A stretch of DNA of 64,000 nucleotides. Origin: Branchiostoma floridae (lineage: Eukaryota; Chordata; Leptocardii; Amphioxiformes; Branchiostomatidae). Positions 62,101-64,000 of the stretch are shown piece after piece. The position numbers were made by a program, and so were the translations under genes. The stretch is taken from positions 9,598,167 to 9,662,166 of the forward strand of contig NC_049997.1 in NCBI RefSeq assembly GCF_000003815.2, in the 5' to 3' direction. The stretch's first letter is position 1; every line of letters starts with the position of its first letter. A model generated the notes under the pieces. That model was not told where the DNA came from. It did not search any database and was given only the letters and a program-made list of their open reading frames with translations.

Positions 62101-63542
62101 ATGGGGCCACATCACTTGCTAACAGGGAAGTTGTCCAAATGTTGCCACTATTGGAGAGTCCTCAGGCAGAGGACCAGTGAAGAGATCTTGAAAAAAGTTG
62201 AATCATGTTCACTGTCCCTTCGATAAGCATGGATCGATGATACCAGGCCCGGCTTTATCTCAAATTCAAAAATATCTTTCATGAGTTCAGATACAATTCA
62301 ACCTCTATAACTGGACAAAAACGGACGTATACTTTCGGAAGTAGATCTCCATTTTTGTCCAGTTGTAGAGATTGAATTGTATCTGAATATTGCTAACCTG
62401 GATGTCTCACCTTTATAAATGTATCCTTCATGAGATATATTTCATACATTTTACAGATATATTCTACAGATATTTTTCAGATCTGGCCGGGGTCTGGTAT
62501 CAGGGCTAGTAGTACCCCTCTATATACCATGGCTCAGGGCATCCAGGAGGAGGGAGCTTCAGTTCATGCAATTCAATTATTGTAAGTTCAGATGTTAGCC
62601 TCAGGCATCAAATCTCTGCAGATAAAGTTAAAGAACCCAACACACTTATCGAGATGTGTACAGGAGACAGTGAATCAAGTGATTTGTAGTGTTATTATAA
62701 AAAGAAGCTCAACTTATAAGCTTATGAAAGTTATGGCCCAGGCTATTCTTCATCTTCCCTGTGATGCTCACAATCATTTACAGTTTGTTCCTGACTGACA
62801 ATATATAAATACTTTCTTTTCATTATTATTTTCCTGTCAATACGTTCTTTTTAGGCCATGCCAATTTTTTAGGCGCTATGTTATACAGAACCTGGTGAGG
62901 TTCGACCGTACACACATGGCAATGAGATTACCTGGTCATTGTCAATTCTAACTTTCACTTTTACACTTGAACTTGGTAGCTATGACAACCGTTCTAAATG
63001 AACTTGTATCTTACCTGGCGACAGCTTGTCCATGGCCCGACCTTCCACGTGTAGCTGCGTACCGTTATCTCCACCGTGCAGACGGGGAGGTCCGGACAGT
63101 CTTCCACCTCGGAGAAGGGGCCGCAGGGCCGGGCGCCCTCCCCACGGGCTGGGACCAGCACCCGCCGGGTACGGTACCGGGTCGCCTCGGGAGCACAGGT
63201 CGCCGAACACTCCGACCACGGAGACCAGACGGAGTGCACGCAGTCTTGTGTACAGTTGTAGCATGGCTCGCTCAGAACGGGTAGTTCCGAGTCGTCCTGT
63301 TCGCGGCAGTAGTACGGCGGAACCATGCGGCTGTCCACCGCGCGGAGGCAGACAGCCCGGCGGGCTCGGTTGCACTCTCCCCCGCCGCGCTCGCACTCTT
63401 CCCACGGTGACGGGGTCCATACGTACGGACCCGCTTCTAGTCCTTCTACCACATCAATCTCCAAGTTCAAAAGCACAACGACACGAACCACGGCCCAGGA
63501 AAGACCAGCGAAAGTCCTCGGTTTCCCCTGCGGGCATGACAT
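20170..63542 (-). CDS. THSD7A: Thrombospondin type-1 domain-containing protein 7-like, 29 coding exons
   Basis: All 29 exons (listed separately) join in one frame to 1509 residues plus stop; human THSD7A/B have about 1610-1660. Order: hydrophobic leader near residues 10-34; about 20 TSP1 repeats in alternating classes, one like YxWxxGPWxxC, the other like DCxxSxWSxWxxC; a degenerate last repeat (RWRTGPWD, no Cys); an EGF-like Cys-rich pair (about 1340-1405); a Thr/Pro stalk (TTAAPTTTVTMPPTE); a membrane helix (about 1443-1465); a tail of about 44 residues. WxxW motifs suggest C-mannosylation, with N-glycosylation sites such as NTT, NVT and NRT. The THSD7 family are type I surface glycoproteins linked to endothelial migration. 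A single lancelet gene would predate the 7A/7B split, so the symbol is approximate. Confidence 0.93.
21153..21222 (-). pseudogene. tRNA-like pseudogene or SINE head
   Basis: On the minus strand it has an A-box-like TAGCGCAGTGGTAAAG, a good T arm (CCCGGTTCGAATCCGGG) and a run of eight T as a Pol III terminator. The would-be acceptor stem does not pair, so it is not a functional tRNA. Confidence 0.6.
21433..21590. repeat. TACTGTAAATGCA MITE, shortened copy
   Basis: Both ends are present (TACTGTAAATGCAG, TGCATTTACAGTA) but part of the left half is deleted (the core jumps from GGATTTATG to CCAGGGCATTAAG). Confidence 0.8.
21672..21753 (-). CDS. THSD7A: THSD7-like exon 28 (membrane helix)
   Basis: Residues 1440-1467. 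PPWWWIPLAVLVGVLAALLL and following residues form one hydrophobic helix. Phase 1 in, phase 2 out; acceptor TTTCTGCAG, donor TACAG|GTTTGC. Confidence 0.92.
21754..22023. other. THSD7-like intron 27 with MITE remnant
   Basis: 21805-21960 carries the GACATCCAGGTAATAAGATA family, with inverted segments AGTTACTCAAGCAACTG and CAGTTGCTTAATGAGTACT. Other members lie near 24116, 24524, 25273 and 53625. Confidence 0.6.
22024..22116 (-). CDS. THSD7A: THSD7-like exon 27 (stalk)
   Basis: Residues 1409-1439. TGPC closes the Cys-rich segment, then a Thr/Pro-rich juxtamembrane stalk, a likely O-glycosylation region. Phase 1 in and out. Confidence 0.85.
22562..22687 (-). CDS. THSD7A: THSD7-like exon 26 (EGF-like)
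   Basis: Residues 1367-1408. Six cysteines in EGF-like spacing (LC, GC, HC, YC, RC, EC). I chose the donor GACGG|GTAGGT because it keeps CECVAGM, matching CHCEEGY of the vertebrate protein. A donor 34 bases earlier (CGCT|GTGAGT) has the same phase and would drop the last two cysteines. Confidence 0.82.
22688..23176. other. THSD7-like intron 25 with repeat fragment
   Basis: 22905-23105 is a fragment of a repeat also seen at 43834-44030 (CAAAAA...GAAGT-CTCCTACAGTACC, then AACAGACACACAGAC). The rest is AT-rich unique sequence. Confidence 0.5.
23177..23311 (-). CDS. THSD7A: THSD7-like exon 25
   Basis: Residues 1322-1366. DGTWVTETAC... then CSGRYSTCSEGRCICQDGFE, matching the CSETKTCHCEEGY segment of vertebrate THSD7. 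Phase 1 in and out. Confidence 0.9.
23312..23963. other. THSD7-like intron 24
   Basis: Between 23410 and 23660 are several fragments of the ACAGTCAAACCTG family (full copy at 40478-40966), one after another. A short TAAG-type tail (CTAAGTAAGTAAGG, minus, about 23520) hints at a LINE 3' end. Confidence 0.5.
23964..24061 (-). CDS. THSD7A: THSD7-like exon 24
   Basis: Residues 1289-1321. CPVYRWRTGPWDDQDIRDVW, the last and degenerate TSP1-like unit, corresponding to YKWMASAWKGSSRTVWC in the human protein. Phase 2 in, phase 1 out. Confidence 0.9.
24161..24198 (-). repeat. Duplicated 5' end of THSD7-like exon 24
   Basis: 38 bases of the exon start, with the acceptor (TTTTTCTCAG), are copied upstream in the gene. 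Matching intron blocks at 24075-24160 and 24482-24563 show it is a tandem duplication of exon start plus intron. Confidence 0.88.
24232..24480 (-). mobile_element. tRNA-derived SINE, copy 2
   Basis: Same family as 12730-12996. Head GCAATGGCGGAGTGGGTAGA, body GGACTAGCCCCCTGCTGTAG. Lies inside the second unit of the exon 24 duplication, so it inserted afterwards. Confidence 0.8.
24943..24985 (-). repeat. Short duplicated 3' end of THSD7-like exon 23
   Basis: GACATTTACCTTATCTATGT and GTATGAGCTCTTCT resemble the exon 23 donor region at 25015-25045 (GACATTTACCTTATTTG, TATGAGCTCCTCTG). Only about 40 bases, with a CTTTCA-rich flank in both. Confidence 0.6.
25023..25174 (-). CDS. THSD7A: THSD7-like exon 23
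   Basis: Residues 1239-1289. MTNWSKWGPCQRDC followed by a basic TSP1 core (TRARTRAIIRPETG). Phase 0 in, phase 2 out (ATAAG|GTAAAT). Confidence 0.92.
25175..25927. other. THSD7-like intron 22
   Basis: A GACATCCAGGTAATAAGATA repeat fragment at 25273-25355; otherwise unremarkable AT-rich sequence. Confidence 0.5.
25928..26046 (-). CDS. THSD7A: THSD7-like exon 22
   Basis: Residues 1199-1238. An NRT glycosylation site and the CGSPCPGDCQ linker between TSP1 repeats, matching CSQPCPGDC in human THSD7A. Phase 1 in, phase 0 out. Confidence 0.92.
26132..26172. repeat. TTC trinucleotide microsatellite
   Basis: About thirteen uninterrupted TTC units. Confidence 0.95.
26503..26584 (-). repeat. Duplicated 3' end of THSD7-like exon 21
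   Basis: 82 bases of exon 21 (GIGERTRTVKCHRSDGRMVD, then EIDCLVE) with a GT at the exon edge are repeated downstream in the gene. Frame is open. No acceptor is present in front. Confidence 0.92.
26668..26836 (-). CDS. THSD7A: THSD7-like exon 21
   Basis: Residues 1143-1198. CYTHSWERGDWGDC starts a TSP1 repeat; CGIGERTRTVKC carries its basic core. Phase 0 in, phase 1 out. Confidence 0.93.
26837..29740. other. THSD7-like intron 20
   Basis: Almost filled by a 2.3 kb terminal-inverted-repeat element (27364-29669). A GTCCCAAGACGGAAACGTGC repeat fragment lies at about 26905-26975 (relatives at 47755 and 49140). Confidence 0.7.
27364..29669. mobile_element. 2.3 kb element with long terminal inverted repeats
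   Basis: The arms 27364-27530 and 29514-29669 are inverted copies (about 160 bp), each starting GTCCATGGGCC and ending GGTGATAGGTTTGAAGG-like sequence. TA is found immediately outside both ends. The interior has only short frames and a motif repeated on the minus strand (TTGCTAAGGCCGTTGCTAAG and relatives at 27915 and 28125). No transposase is visible, so a non-autonomous DNA transposon is likely. Confidence 0.8.
29741..30000 (-). CDS. THSD7A: THSD7-like exon 20
   Basis: Residues 1056-1142. Ends one TSP1 repeat (RHRTVNCVRDDG) and contains another (CNLGGFSDWTTCTGACG). NVT and NRT sites. Phase 1 in, phase 0 out. Confidence 0.93.
30357..31040 (+). promoter_or_regulatory. CpG-dense island, possible antisense promoter
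   Basis: GC-rich blocks with many CG steps (GCGACGCCGCGCGG, CGCCGCCGAAAACGCGG) stand out from the AT-rich intron. A strong plus-strand donor (CAAAA|GTAAGTGCG) follows at 30788, and an acceptor-like poly-T run with TTTAG occurs near 31295. This looks like a promoter and first exon of a plus-strand transcript antisense to the host gene. No coding frame of note. Confidence 0.4.
32618..32775. repeat. MITE, GAAGCCAGTTAATTGCA family, copy 1
   Basis: Ends TACAGTAGAAGCCAGTTAAT and ATTATACGGCTTCTTCTGTA are imperfect inverted repeats. A second copy is at 59628-59802. Confidence 0.8.
32824..33060 (-). CDS. THSD7A: THSD7-like exon 19
   Basis: Residues 977-1056. A whole TSP1 repeat (DCVLSEWSDWSECSLPC) plus the start of the next (VQVSSWTGC). 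NTT site. Phase 1 in and out. Confidence 0.95.
33061..33432. other. THSD7-like intron 18
   Basis: AT-rich unique sequence; nothing recognised. Confidence 0.5.
33433..33586 (-). CDS. THSD7A: THSD7-like exon 18
   Basis: Residues 926-977. WSACAVRGTCGEGYQTRSYN and CDLPCP; the TSP1 repeat begins in exon 17. Phase 0 in, phase 1 out. Confidence 0.94.
33700..33910 (-). repeat. SINE-like remnant
   Basis: Read on the minus strand it has an A-box-like CTAGGCTAGTGGACATGAG and a B-box-like GGGTTTAATTC, then a decayed body. Fills most of intron 17. Confidence 0.45.
34032..34159 (-). CDS. THSD7A: THSD7-like exon 17
   Basis: Residues 883-925. The TSP1 basic strand (KNRAREVVRPAQHGGRPCPD) and the start of the next repeat (LEWEVSE). 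Phase 1 in, phase 0 out. Confidence 0.93.
34160..35149. other. THSD7-like intron 16 with exon-derived array
   Basis: From about 34380 to 35140 the intron is a tandem array built from the end of exon 16 plus intron sequence. Only the part nearest exon 17 is plain. Confidence 0.85.
34499..35075 (-). repeat. 155 bp tandem array of exon 16 ends
   Basis: Four copies of the last 65-70 bases of exon 16 with the donor (TTAG|GTAAGG) end at 34503, 34689, 34839 and 34989. The last three are nearly identical and spaced 150-155 bp. In those the frame is open but a conserved Cys codon (TGT) has become TAT. The first has a one-base deletion. Confidence 0.93.
35150..35341 (-). CDS. THSD7A: THSD7-like exon 16
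   Basis: Residues 819-882. CGRGLQHAVVLCVRSDG ends one repeat; DCQVSDWSEWSLCSHVCG begins the next. Phase 1 in and out. The last third is the source of the intronic array. Confidence 0.95.
   Translation of the reverse strand, partial: PCVGVACSTRWSCVCGVMDSRWSRTCVRSGSAPCPADPATCPVLWTVRSRTGRSGVCAHTSVA
35342..35764. other. THSD7-like intron 15
   Basis: AT-rich, with a TA-rich run near 35350; no element recognised. Confidence 0.5.
35765..35905 (-). CDS. THSD7A: THSD7-like exon 15
   Basis: Residues 772-818. CPHIRDEDLVEQAPC and TYNWEMGPWRSC. Phase 1 in and out. Confidence 0.94.
36102..36157 (+). repeat. Short minisatellite, AAATCCAAAAGG unit
   Basis: Three to five imperfect 12 bp units between exons 15 and 14. 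Confidence 0.75.
36205..36375 (-). CDS. THSD7A: THSD7-like exon 14
   Basis: Residues 715-771. CFIPCPGDCVLSDWSDYGPC; the second Trp of the usual WSxW pair is Tyr. Phase 1 in and out. Confidence 0.94.
36376..36915. other. THSD7-like intron 13
   Basis: Contains a two-unit tandem of about 150 bp (TTTGTTTTCTAATAAAAAGA near 36702 and TTTGTTTTCTAACAAAAAGA near 36847), whose distal unit includes a diverged exon 13 end. Confidence 0.65.
36768..36822 (-). repeat. Diverged duplicate of the 3' end of THSD7-like exon 13
   Basis: The stretch next to GTACGATAGTTTG keeps GTCAGCCGTGA and TGTCCACCATGC, resembling GTCAGCTGTGA and AGTCCACCTTGC at the true exon edge (36916). Older and more decayed than the other copies. 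Confidence 0.65.
36916..37083 (-). CDS. THSD7A: THSD7-like exon 13
   Basis: Residues 659-714. A basic TKRRRCKN start, then YTYDWSPEQWGEC and CGPGYQTRKVDC. Phase 1 in and out. Confidence 0.94.
37227..37291 (-). CDS. THSD7A: THSD7-like exon 12
   Basis: Residues 637-658, only 65 bases: TQRILRVAANGGKACPPHSK, the basic strand of the TSP1 repeat begun in exon 11. Phase 2 in, phase 1 out. Short, but its frame and the NGG..CP motif fit the family. Confidence 0.88.
37292..37699. other. THSD7-like intron 11
   Basis: AT-rich with poly-A runs; nothing recognised. Confidence 0.5.
37700..37853 (-). CDS. THSD7A: THSD7-like exon 11
   Basis: Residues 586-637. CSVPCPEDCMLSKFSGWSEC. Donor TTCAA|GTATGT gives phase 2 into exon 12. 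Confidence 0.93.
37854..38372. other. THSD7-like intron 10
   Basis: Contains an exon 10 end copy (38220-38310) next to the real exon; the rest is AT-rich and plain. Confidence 0.7.
38220..38310 (-). repeat. Duplicated 3' half of THSD7-like exon 10
   Basis: 91 bases encode GPWGSCHSVNQSCGDDSG and on to KDT, ending at ACACAG|GTGGGT. An AG (GGCCTTAG) lies directly in front, so it has both splice signals, though the acceptor tract is weak. Confidence 0.93.
38373..38564 (-). CDS. THSD7A: THSD7-like exon 10
   Basis: Residues 522-585. NDT site, QRRVCNQQVPC, TYLWQVGPWGGC and CGDDSGVQTRPVYC. Phase 1 in and out. Flanked by copies of its own first and last parts. Confidence 0.95.
38641..38696 (-). repeat. 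Duplicated 5' part of THSD7-like exon 10
   Basis: 56 bases (YSRNDTECLPEDELVQRR) with the acceptor (TTCCCACAG) lie upstream of the real exon; a GTGTGT follows where the copy stops. Confidence 0.92.
38757..39018 (-). mobile_element. tRNA-derived SINE, copy 3
   Basis: Body GGACTAGCCCTTGCTGTAG and GGGCACCACCCTATGGGC match the 12730 and 24232 copies. The tRNA-like head is partly deleted. Sits in intron 9. Confidence 0.75.
39144..39252 (-). CDS. THSD7A: THSD7-like exon 9
   Basis: Residues 486-521. VPCPGDCVVSEWSDWGHC and GGFQTRIRQVL. Phase 0 in, phase 1 out. A short diverged copy of its start may lie at 39300-39330 (CAGTCAACTGGGCACTTAAC). Confidence 0.93.
39594..39652 (-). repeat. Duplicated 3' end of THSD7-like exon 8
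   Basis: About 58 bases (NCSHIQE-like through NNCK) ending at TGCAAG|GTAATC are repeated about 170 bp downstream of the real exon end, with matching intron sequence (TATTGACTT-ACAGATTTAAA). Confidence 0.92.
39766..39923 (-). CDS. THSD7A: THSD7-like exon 8
   Basis: Residues 433-485. RWSKCFLNFG, CGPGSQIRVMYC and an NCS site. Phase 1 in, phase 0 out. Confidence 0.93.
39924..41191. other. THSD7-like intron 7
   Basis: Contains the ACAGTCAAACCTG element (40478-40966); flanks are plain. Confidence 0.6.
40478..40966. mobile_element. MITE, TACAGTCAAACCTGCCC family, full copy
   Basis: Ends TACAGTCAAACCTGCCC and GGGCAGGTTTGACTGTA are perfect inverted repeats. The interior repeats GGTGGTCGCTGAGAAGAG and CGACCACC motifs. 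Fragments of the same family occur at 23410-23660. Confidence 0.88.
41192..41311 (-). CDS. THSD7A: THSD7-like exon 7
   Basis: Residues 393-432. GLRLRFREVLIPAAHGGEQC and CSWWHTG. Phase 1 in and out. Confidence 0.94.
41441..41813. repeat. MITE-like element with GGCCACACCAATTT ends
   Basis: TTTAGGCCACACCAATTTAA and AAATTGGTGTGGCCTTA are inverted, with AATTTCTTGGTTCACAGAT also inverted inside. Lies in intron 6. A half copy is near 21048-21100. Confidence 0.75.
42224..42343 (-). CDS. THSD7A: THSD7-like exon 6
   Basis: Residues 353-392. NTT site, CRVPCPQGCELGEWQNWSPC. Phase 1 in and out. Confidence 0.94.
42860..43640. repeat. Array of ATGCAAAT hairpins
   Basis: About six units contain TTATGCAAAT facing ATTTGCATAA across 15-20 bases, for example near 43110, 43215, 43352, 43468 and 43597. 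They alternate with a block reading CTACATATGTGACAAGTTT and AAACATGATGATCCGTCAAC. Confidence 0.8.
44372..44939. mobile_element. Composite inverted-repeat element, one MITE inside another
   Basis: The outer ends TGTCACCTTCCTAAGGGCA and TGCCCTTGGGAAGGTGTCA are inverted. Inside, a 69 bp segment is duplicated directly (44399-44467 and 44849-44917), and between the copies lies a 374 bp element (44468-44841) that is the inverse of 51642-51994. Confidence 0.85.
46710..46880. repeat. CA-rich low-complexity tract
   Basis: Imperfect CA/CACAAA repeats on the plus strand. Confidence 0.85.
47903..48048 (-). CDS. THSD7A: THSD7-like exon 5
   Basis: Residues 304-352. SWHSESWGEC and CGAGWQGRQVWC. Phase 2 in, phase 1 out. 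Confidence 0.93.
48049..50179. other. THSD7-like intron 4
   Basis: Holds a MITE at 48735-48955 and a repeat fragment at about 49130-49235 (TTCCGTCCTGAGACGGAGGG). The rest is AT-rich. Confidence 0.55.
48735..48955. repeat. MITE, TAACGCTAGTTCACCTTTAT family, copy 1
   Basis: Inverted ends TAACGCTAGTTCACC and GGTGAACTAGCATTA, with a second inner pair around ATCCGTTGTAT and ACGGATATAGGTTA. A second copy is at 59152-59374. Confidence 0.85.
50180..50300 (-). CDS. THSD7A: THSD7-like exon 4
   Basis: Residues 264-304. LQTRTRTVVRLPLNGGLPCP, NVS site. Phase 1 in, phase 2 out. Confidence 0.93.
51562..52178 (+). mobile_element. tRNA-derived SINE split by a MITE
   Basis: Same SINE as 11329, with head GGGATGTCCCTGTAGCTCAA. 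It is interrupted in the B-box region by a 353 bp element and resumes at TTCAATCCTAGG. Confidence 0.85.
51642..51994. mobile_element. 353 bp MITE nested in the SINE
   Basis: Ends GCCCAATCTACACACAG and CTGTGTGTAGATCGTGC are inverted, with CTCAG on both sides (51637-51641 and 51995-51999) as a 5 bp target duplication. Inner inverted blocks include CCGATATC. The inverse copy is at 44468-44841. Confidence 0.88.
54063..54191 (-). CDS. THSD7A: THSD7-like exon 3
   Basis: Residues 221-263. CVLPCDCQVSDWGDWGACSK then TCHD, close to the CQVSEWSEWSPCSKTCHD stretch of human THSD7A. Phase 1 in and out. Confidence 0.95.
54313..54528. repeat. TACTGTAAATGCA MITE, inverted-orientation copy
   Basis: TACTGTAAATGCATTTAAGT start with TTCGCGGAGATTTATTTTCG, running to TTTCTGCATTTAATACAGTA. 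All family blocks are present. Confidence 0.85.
55177..56158. mobile_element. 982 bp element with 16 bp repeat ends and 8 bp target duplication
   Basis: GTGCATTG flanks both ends (55169-55176 and 56159-56166). The left end holds five units of TCTCTATGTTCCGAAA (about 55188-55272), and the right end holds about five inverted units (56072-56150). Ends read GGTGAC and GTAACC. The interior has CpG-rich patches and only short, unrecognised frames. An 8 bp duplication fits hAT-like elements, but the ends are not typical. Confidence 0.85.
56312..56439. repeat. MITE, ATCTCCAAGAAGATCCTACA family
   Basis: TATCTCCAAGAAGATCCTAC and its inverse TGGATTTGCTTGGAGATTA at the right end. A half copy lies at 14005-14041. 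Confidence 0.8.
56695..57718. mobile_element. MITE (GCCGTATTATAGCTCC family) hosting a nested element
   Basis: CTACAGCACAG flanks the outer element (56684-56694 and 57719-57729). Its remnants AGAGACTCGGAAGCTGTATT and ACGGCTGGATACCAGG are separated by the nested 961 bp insert. Confidence 0.8.
56740..57700. mobile_element. 961 bp nested element with CAGTGGCGGCGGCACC ends
   Basis: Inverted ends CAGTGGCGGCGGCACC and GGTGCCGCCGCCTCTG (one mismatch) are flanked by TTACG on both sides (56735-56739 and 57701-57705). GC-rich ends with GGGGGCG blocks; interior has repeated AATGCAGGAAAT-type motifs and no transposase frame. Confidence 0.88.
59152..59374. repeat. MITE, TAACGCTAGTTCACCTTTAT family, copy 2
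   Basis: Inverted ends TAACGTTAGTTCACC and GGTGAACTAGTGTTA, lying 85 bp from the exon 2 donor. Confidence 0.85.
59459..59591 (-). CDS. THSD7A: THSD7-like exon 2
   Basis: Residues 177-220. SIGSCDSGLRTREVAC with DYEGNAVSDPFC completes the TSP1 repeat begun in exon 1. Phase 0 in, phase 1 out. Confidence 0.92.
59628..59802. repeat. MITE, GAAGCCAGTTAATTGCA family, copy 2
   Basis: Ends TACAGTAGAAGCCAGTTAAT and AATTAAGCGGCTTTTACTGT are inverted; shares GGATAACTTCGCATTATTGC with 32618-32775. Confidence 0.85.
61561..61800 (-). repeat. Possible LINE 3' tail with TAAG repeats
   Basis: On the minus strand the stretch ends GGGCCCAAGTAAGTAAGTAA, a short tandem tail of the kind left by some non-LTR elements. 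The body is not recognised. Confidence 0.4.
62287..62386. repeat. 100 bp hairpin element
   Basis: TCAGATACAATTCAACCTCT and its inverse AGAGATTGAATTGTATCTGA bracket a core with GGACAAAAACGG facing CATTTTTGTCC. Confidence 0.88.
63015..63542 (-). CDS. THSD7A: THSD7-like exon 1 (start, signal peptide)
   Basis: Residues 1-176. The ATG at 63540-63542 is the first in this frame. A hydrophobic FAGLSWAVVRVVVLL segment acts as signal. Then come YVWTPSPWEEC, DCVHSVWSPWSEC and the start of YTWKVGPWTSC. CpG-rich compared with later exons. Donor GCCAG|GTAAGA, phase 0. Confidence 0.92.
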
Positions 63543-64000
63543 GGCTGAATGTAAACAATGAAACCCTACAAAAGAAGCGATGACCCGCAAGCAATTGTCA
63601 AACGTTTCTCACAATAGAACGATTAACGCACGACAATAGCGACAATTAACGAGTCCTGGCGATGTTGGCACTCGTTCAGAGGATCCCAGGAGCTTGGCTG
63701 GTACCGGGAACGTGCTGTCTCTTCTTTCCCTGAGAACTAGAACTGTCTTGTGACCTCGCTGCTTTCTTTCGTGCCCTCCAACTCACATTTCTGCGGACTT
63801 TGTGATTCATACCCGGAGAACGCAAGGATCTGTACCGCTATCTAGGGGACAGTACATTTATTCTCTAGGTGTGGTACTCCTTACTTCTTAAAAGTTCACA
63901 TGATTGCAAAACGGGAGGAGATGTTGTTTGTCTATTAGTATGGTAAGAAAAAAGTGACTTCTATGCGTTTCTTGGCGTCTTTCTTCACTTTTTATGGAAT
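63543..64000 (-). promoter_or_regulatory. THSD7-like 5' flank
   Basis: Sequence immediately upstream of the start codon, moderately GC-rich near the exon and AT-richer to the right. It should contain the 5' UTR and perhaps the promoter. I see no clear TATA box or initiator. Confidence 0.35.

Larger units (their letters stand above)
59592..63014. other. THSD7-like intron 1
   Basis: Holds a MITE (59628-59802), a possible LINE 3' tail (61561-61800, minus, ending in TAAG repeats) and a hairpin element (62287-62386). No exon seen. Confidence 0.55.

Noticed and set aside
63026-63583. 185-codon plus-strand frame opposite exon 1
   Set aside because: Antisense shadow of the GC-rich, Cys/Pro-rich first exon of the THSD7-like gene.

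Overview
The window reads as animal nuclear DNA, most likely from a cephalochordate (amphioxus, Branchiostoma). The organism call is inference. It rests on intron-rich genes with GT-AG introns whose proteins resemble vertebrate RSKR and THSD7 but are single-copy-like, and on dense short inverted-repeat elements and tRNA-derived SINEs in nearly every gap. There is no bacterial operon structure, no rRNA and no CRISPR array.

Layout. At the extreme left edge (54-74, minus) there is a plausible first coding exon of a gene that leaves the window. From 75 to about 12.6 kb I see only intergenic DNA: MITE-like elements, a 3' LINE fragment (9955-10905, minus), SINE pieces and a two-copy tandem repeat. 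From 12.69 to 16.87 kb on the plus strand lies a complete gene for an AGC-type protein kinase that I recognise as RSKR (SgK494). It has five coding exons and about 415 codons, with a myristoylation-type start. From 20.17 to 63.54 kb on the minus strand lies one large gene, a THSD7A/THSD7B-like transmembrane protein with many thrombospondin type-1 repeats. I reconstructed 29 coding exons with consistent reading phase at all 28 junctions. They give 1509 codons plus stop: N-terminal hydrophobic signal, about 20 TSP1 repeats, a Cys-rich EGF-like pair, a Thr/Pro-rich stalk, one membrane helix and a short basic tail. The two genes converge tail to tail with about 3.3 kb between stop codons.

Repeats fill the introns. 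There is a palindromic TACTGTAAATGCA family (at least seven copies) and several other inverted-repeat families with two copies each. A 2.3 kb element has about 160 bp inverted arms. A 982 bp element is flanked by an 8 bp target duplication and has terminal arrays of a 16 bp repeat. A 961 bp element is nested inside another element, and a 353 bp element is nested inside a SINE.

The most striking pattern is that many exon ends have been copied, splice site included, into the neighbouring intron. RSKR exon 4 has two extra 5' ends upstream and two extra 3' ends downstream. THSD7-like exons 8, 10, 13, 16 (four copies in a 155 bp tandem array), 21, 23 and 24 show the same thing. These copies are decoy or alternative splice sites and exon fragments lying in wait; whether any is used is not visible here. 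A second item is a CpG-dense island in THSD7-like intron 19 followed by a strong plus-strand donor, a possible antisense promoter.
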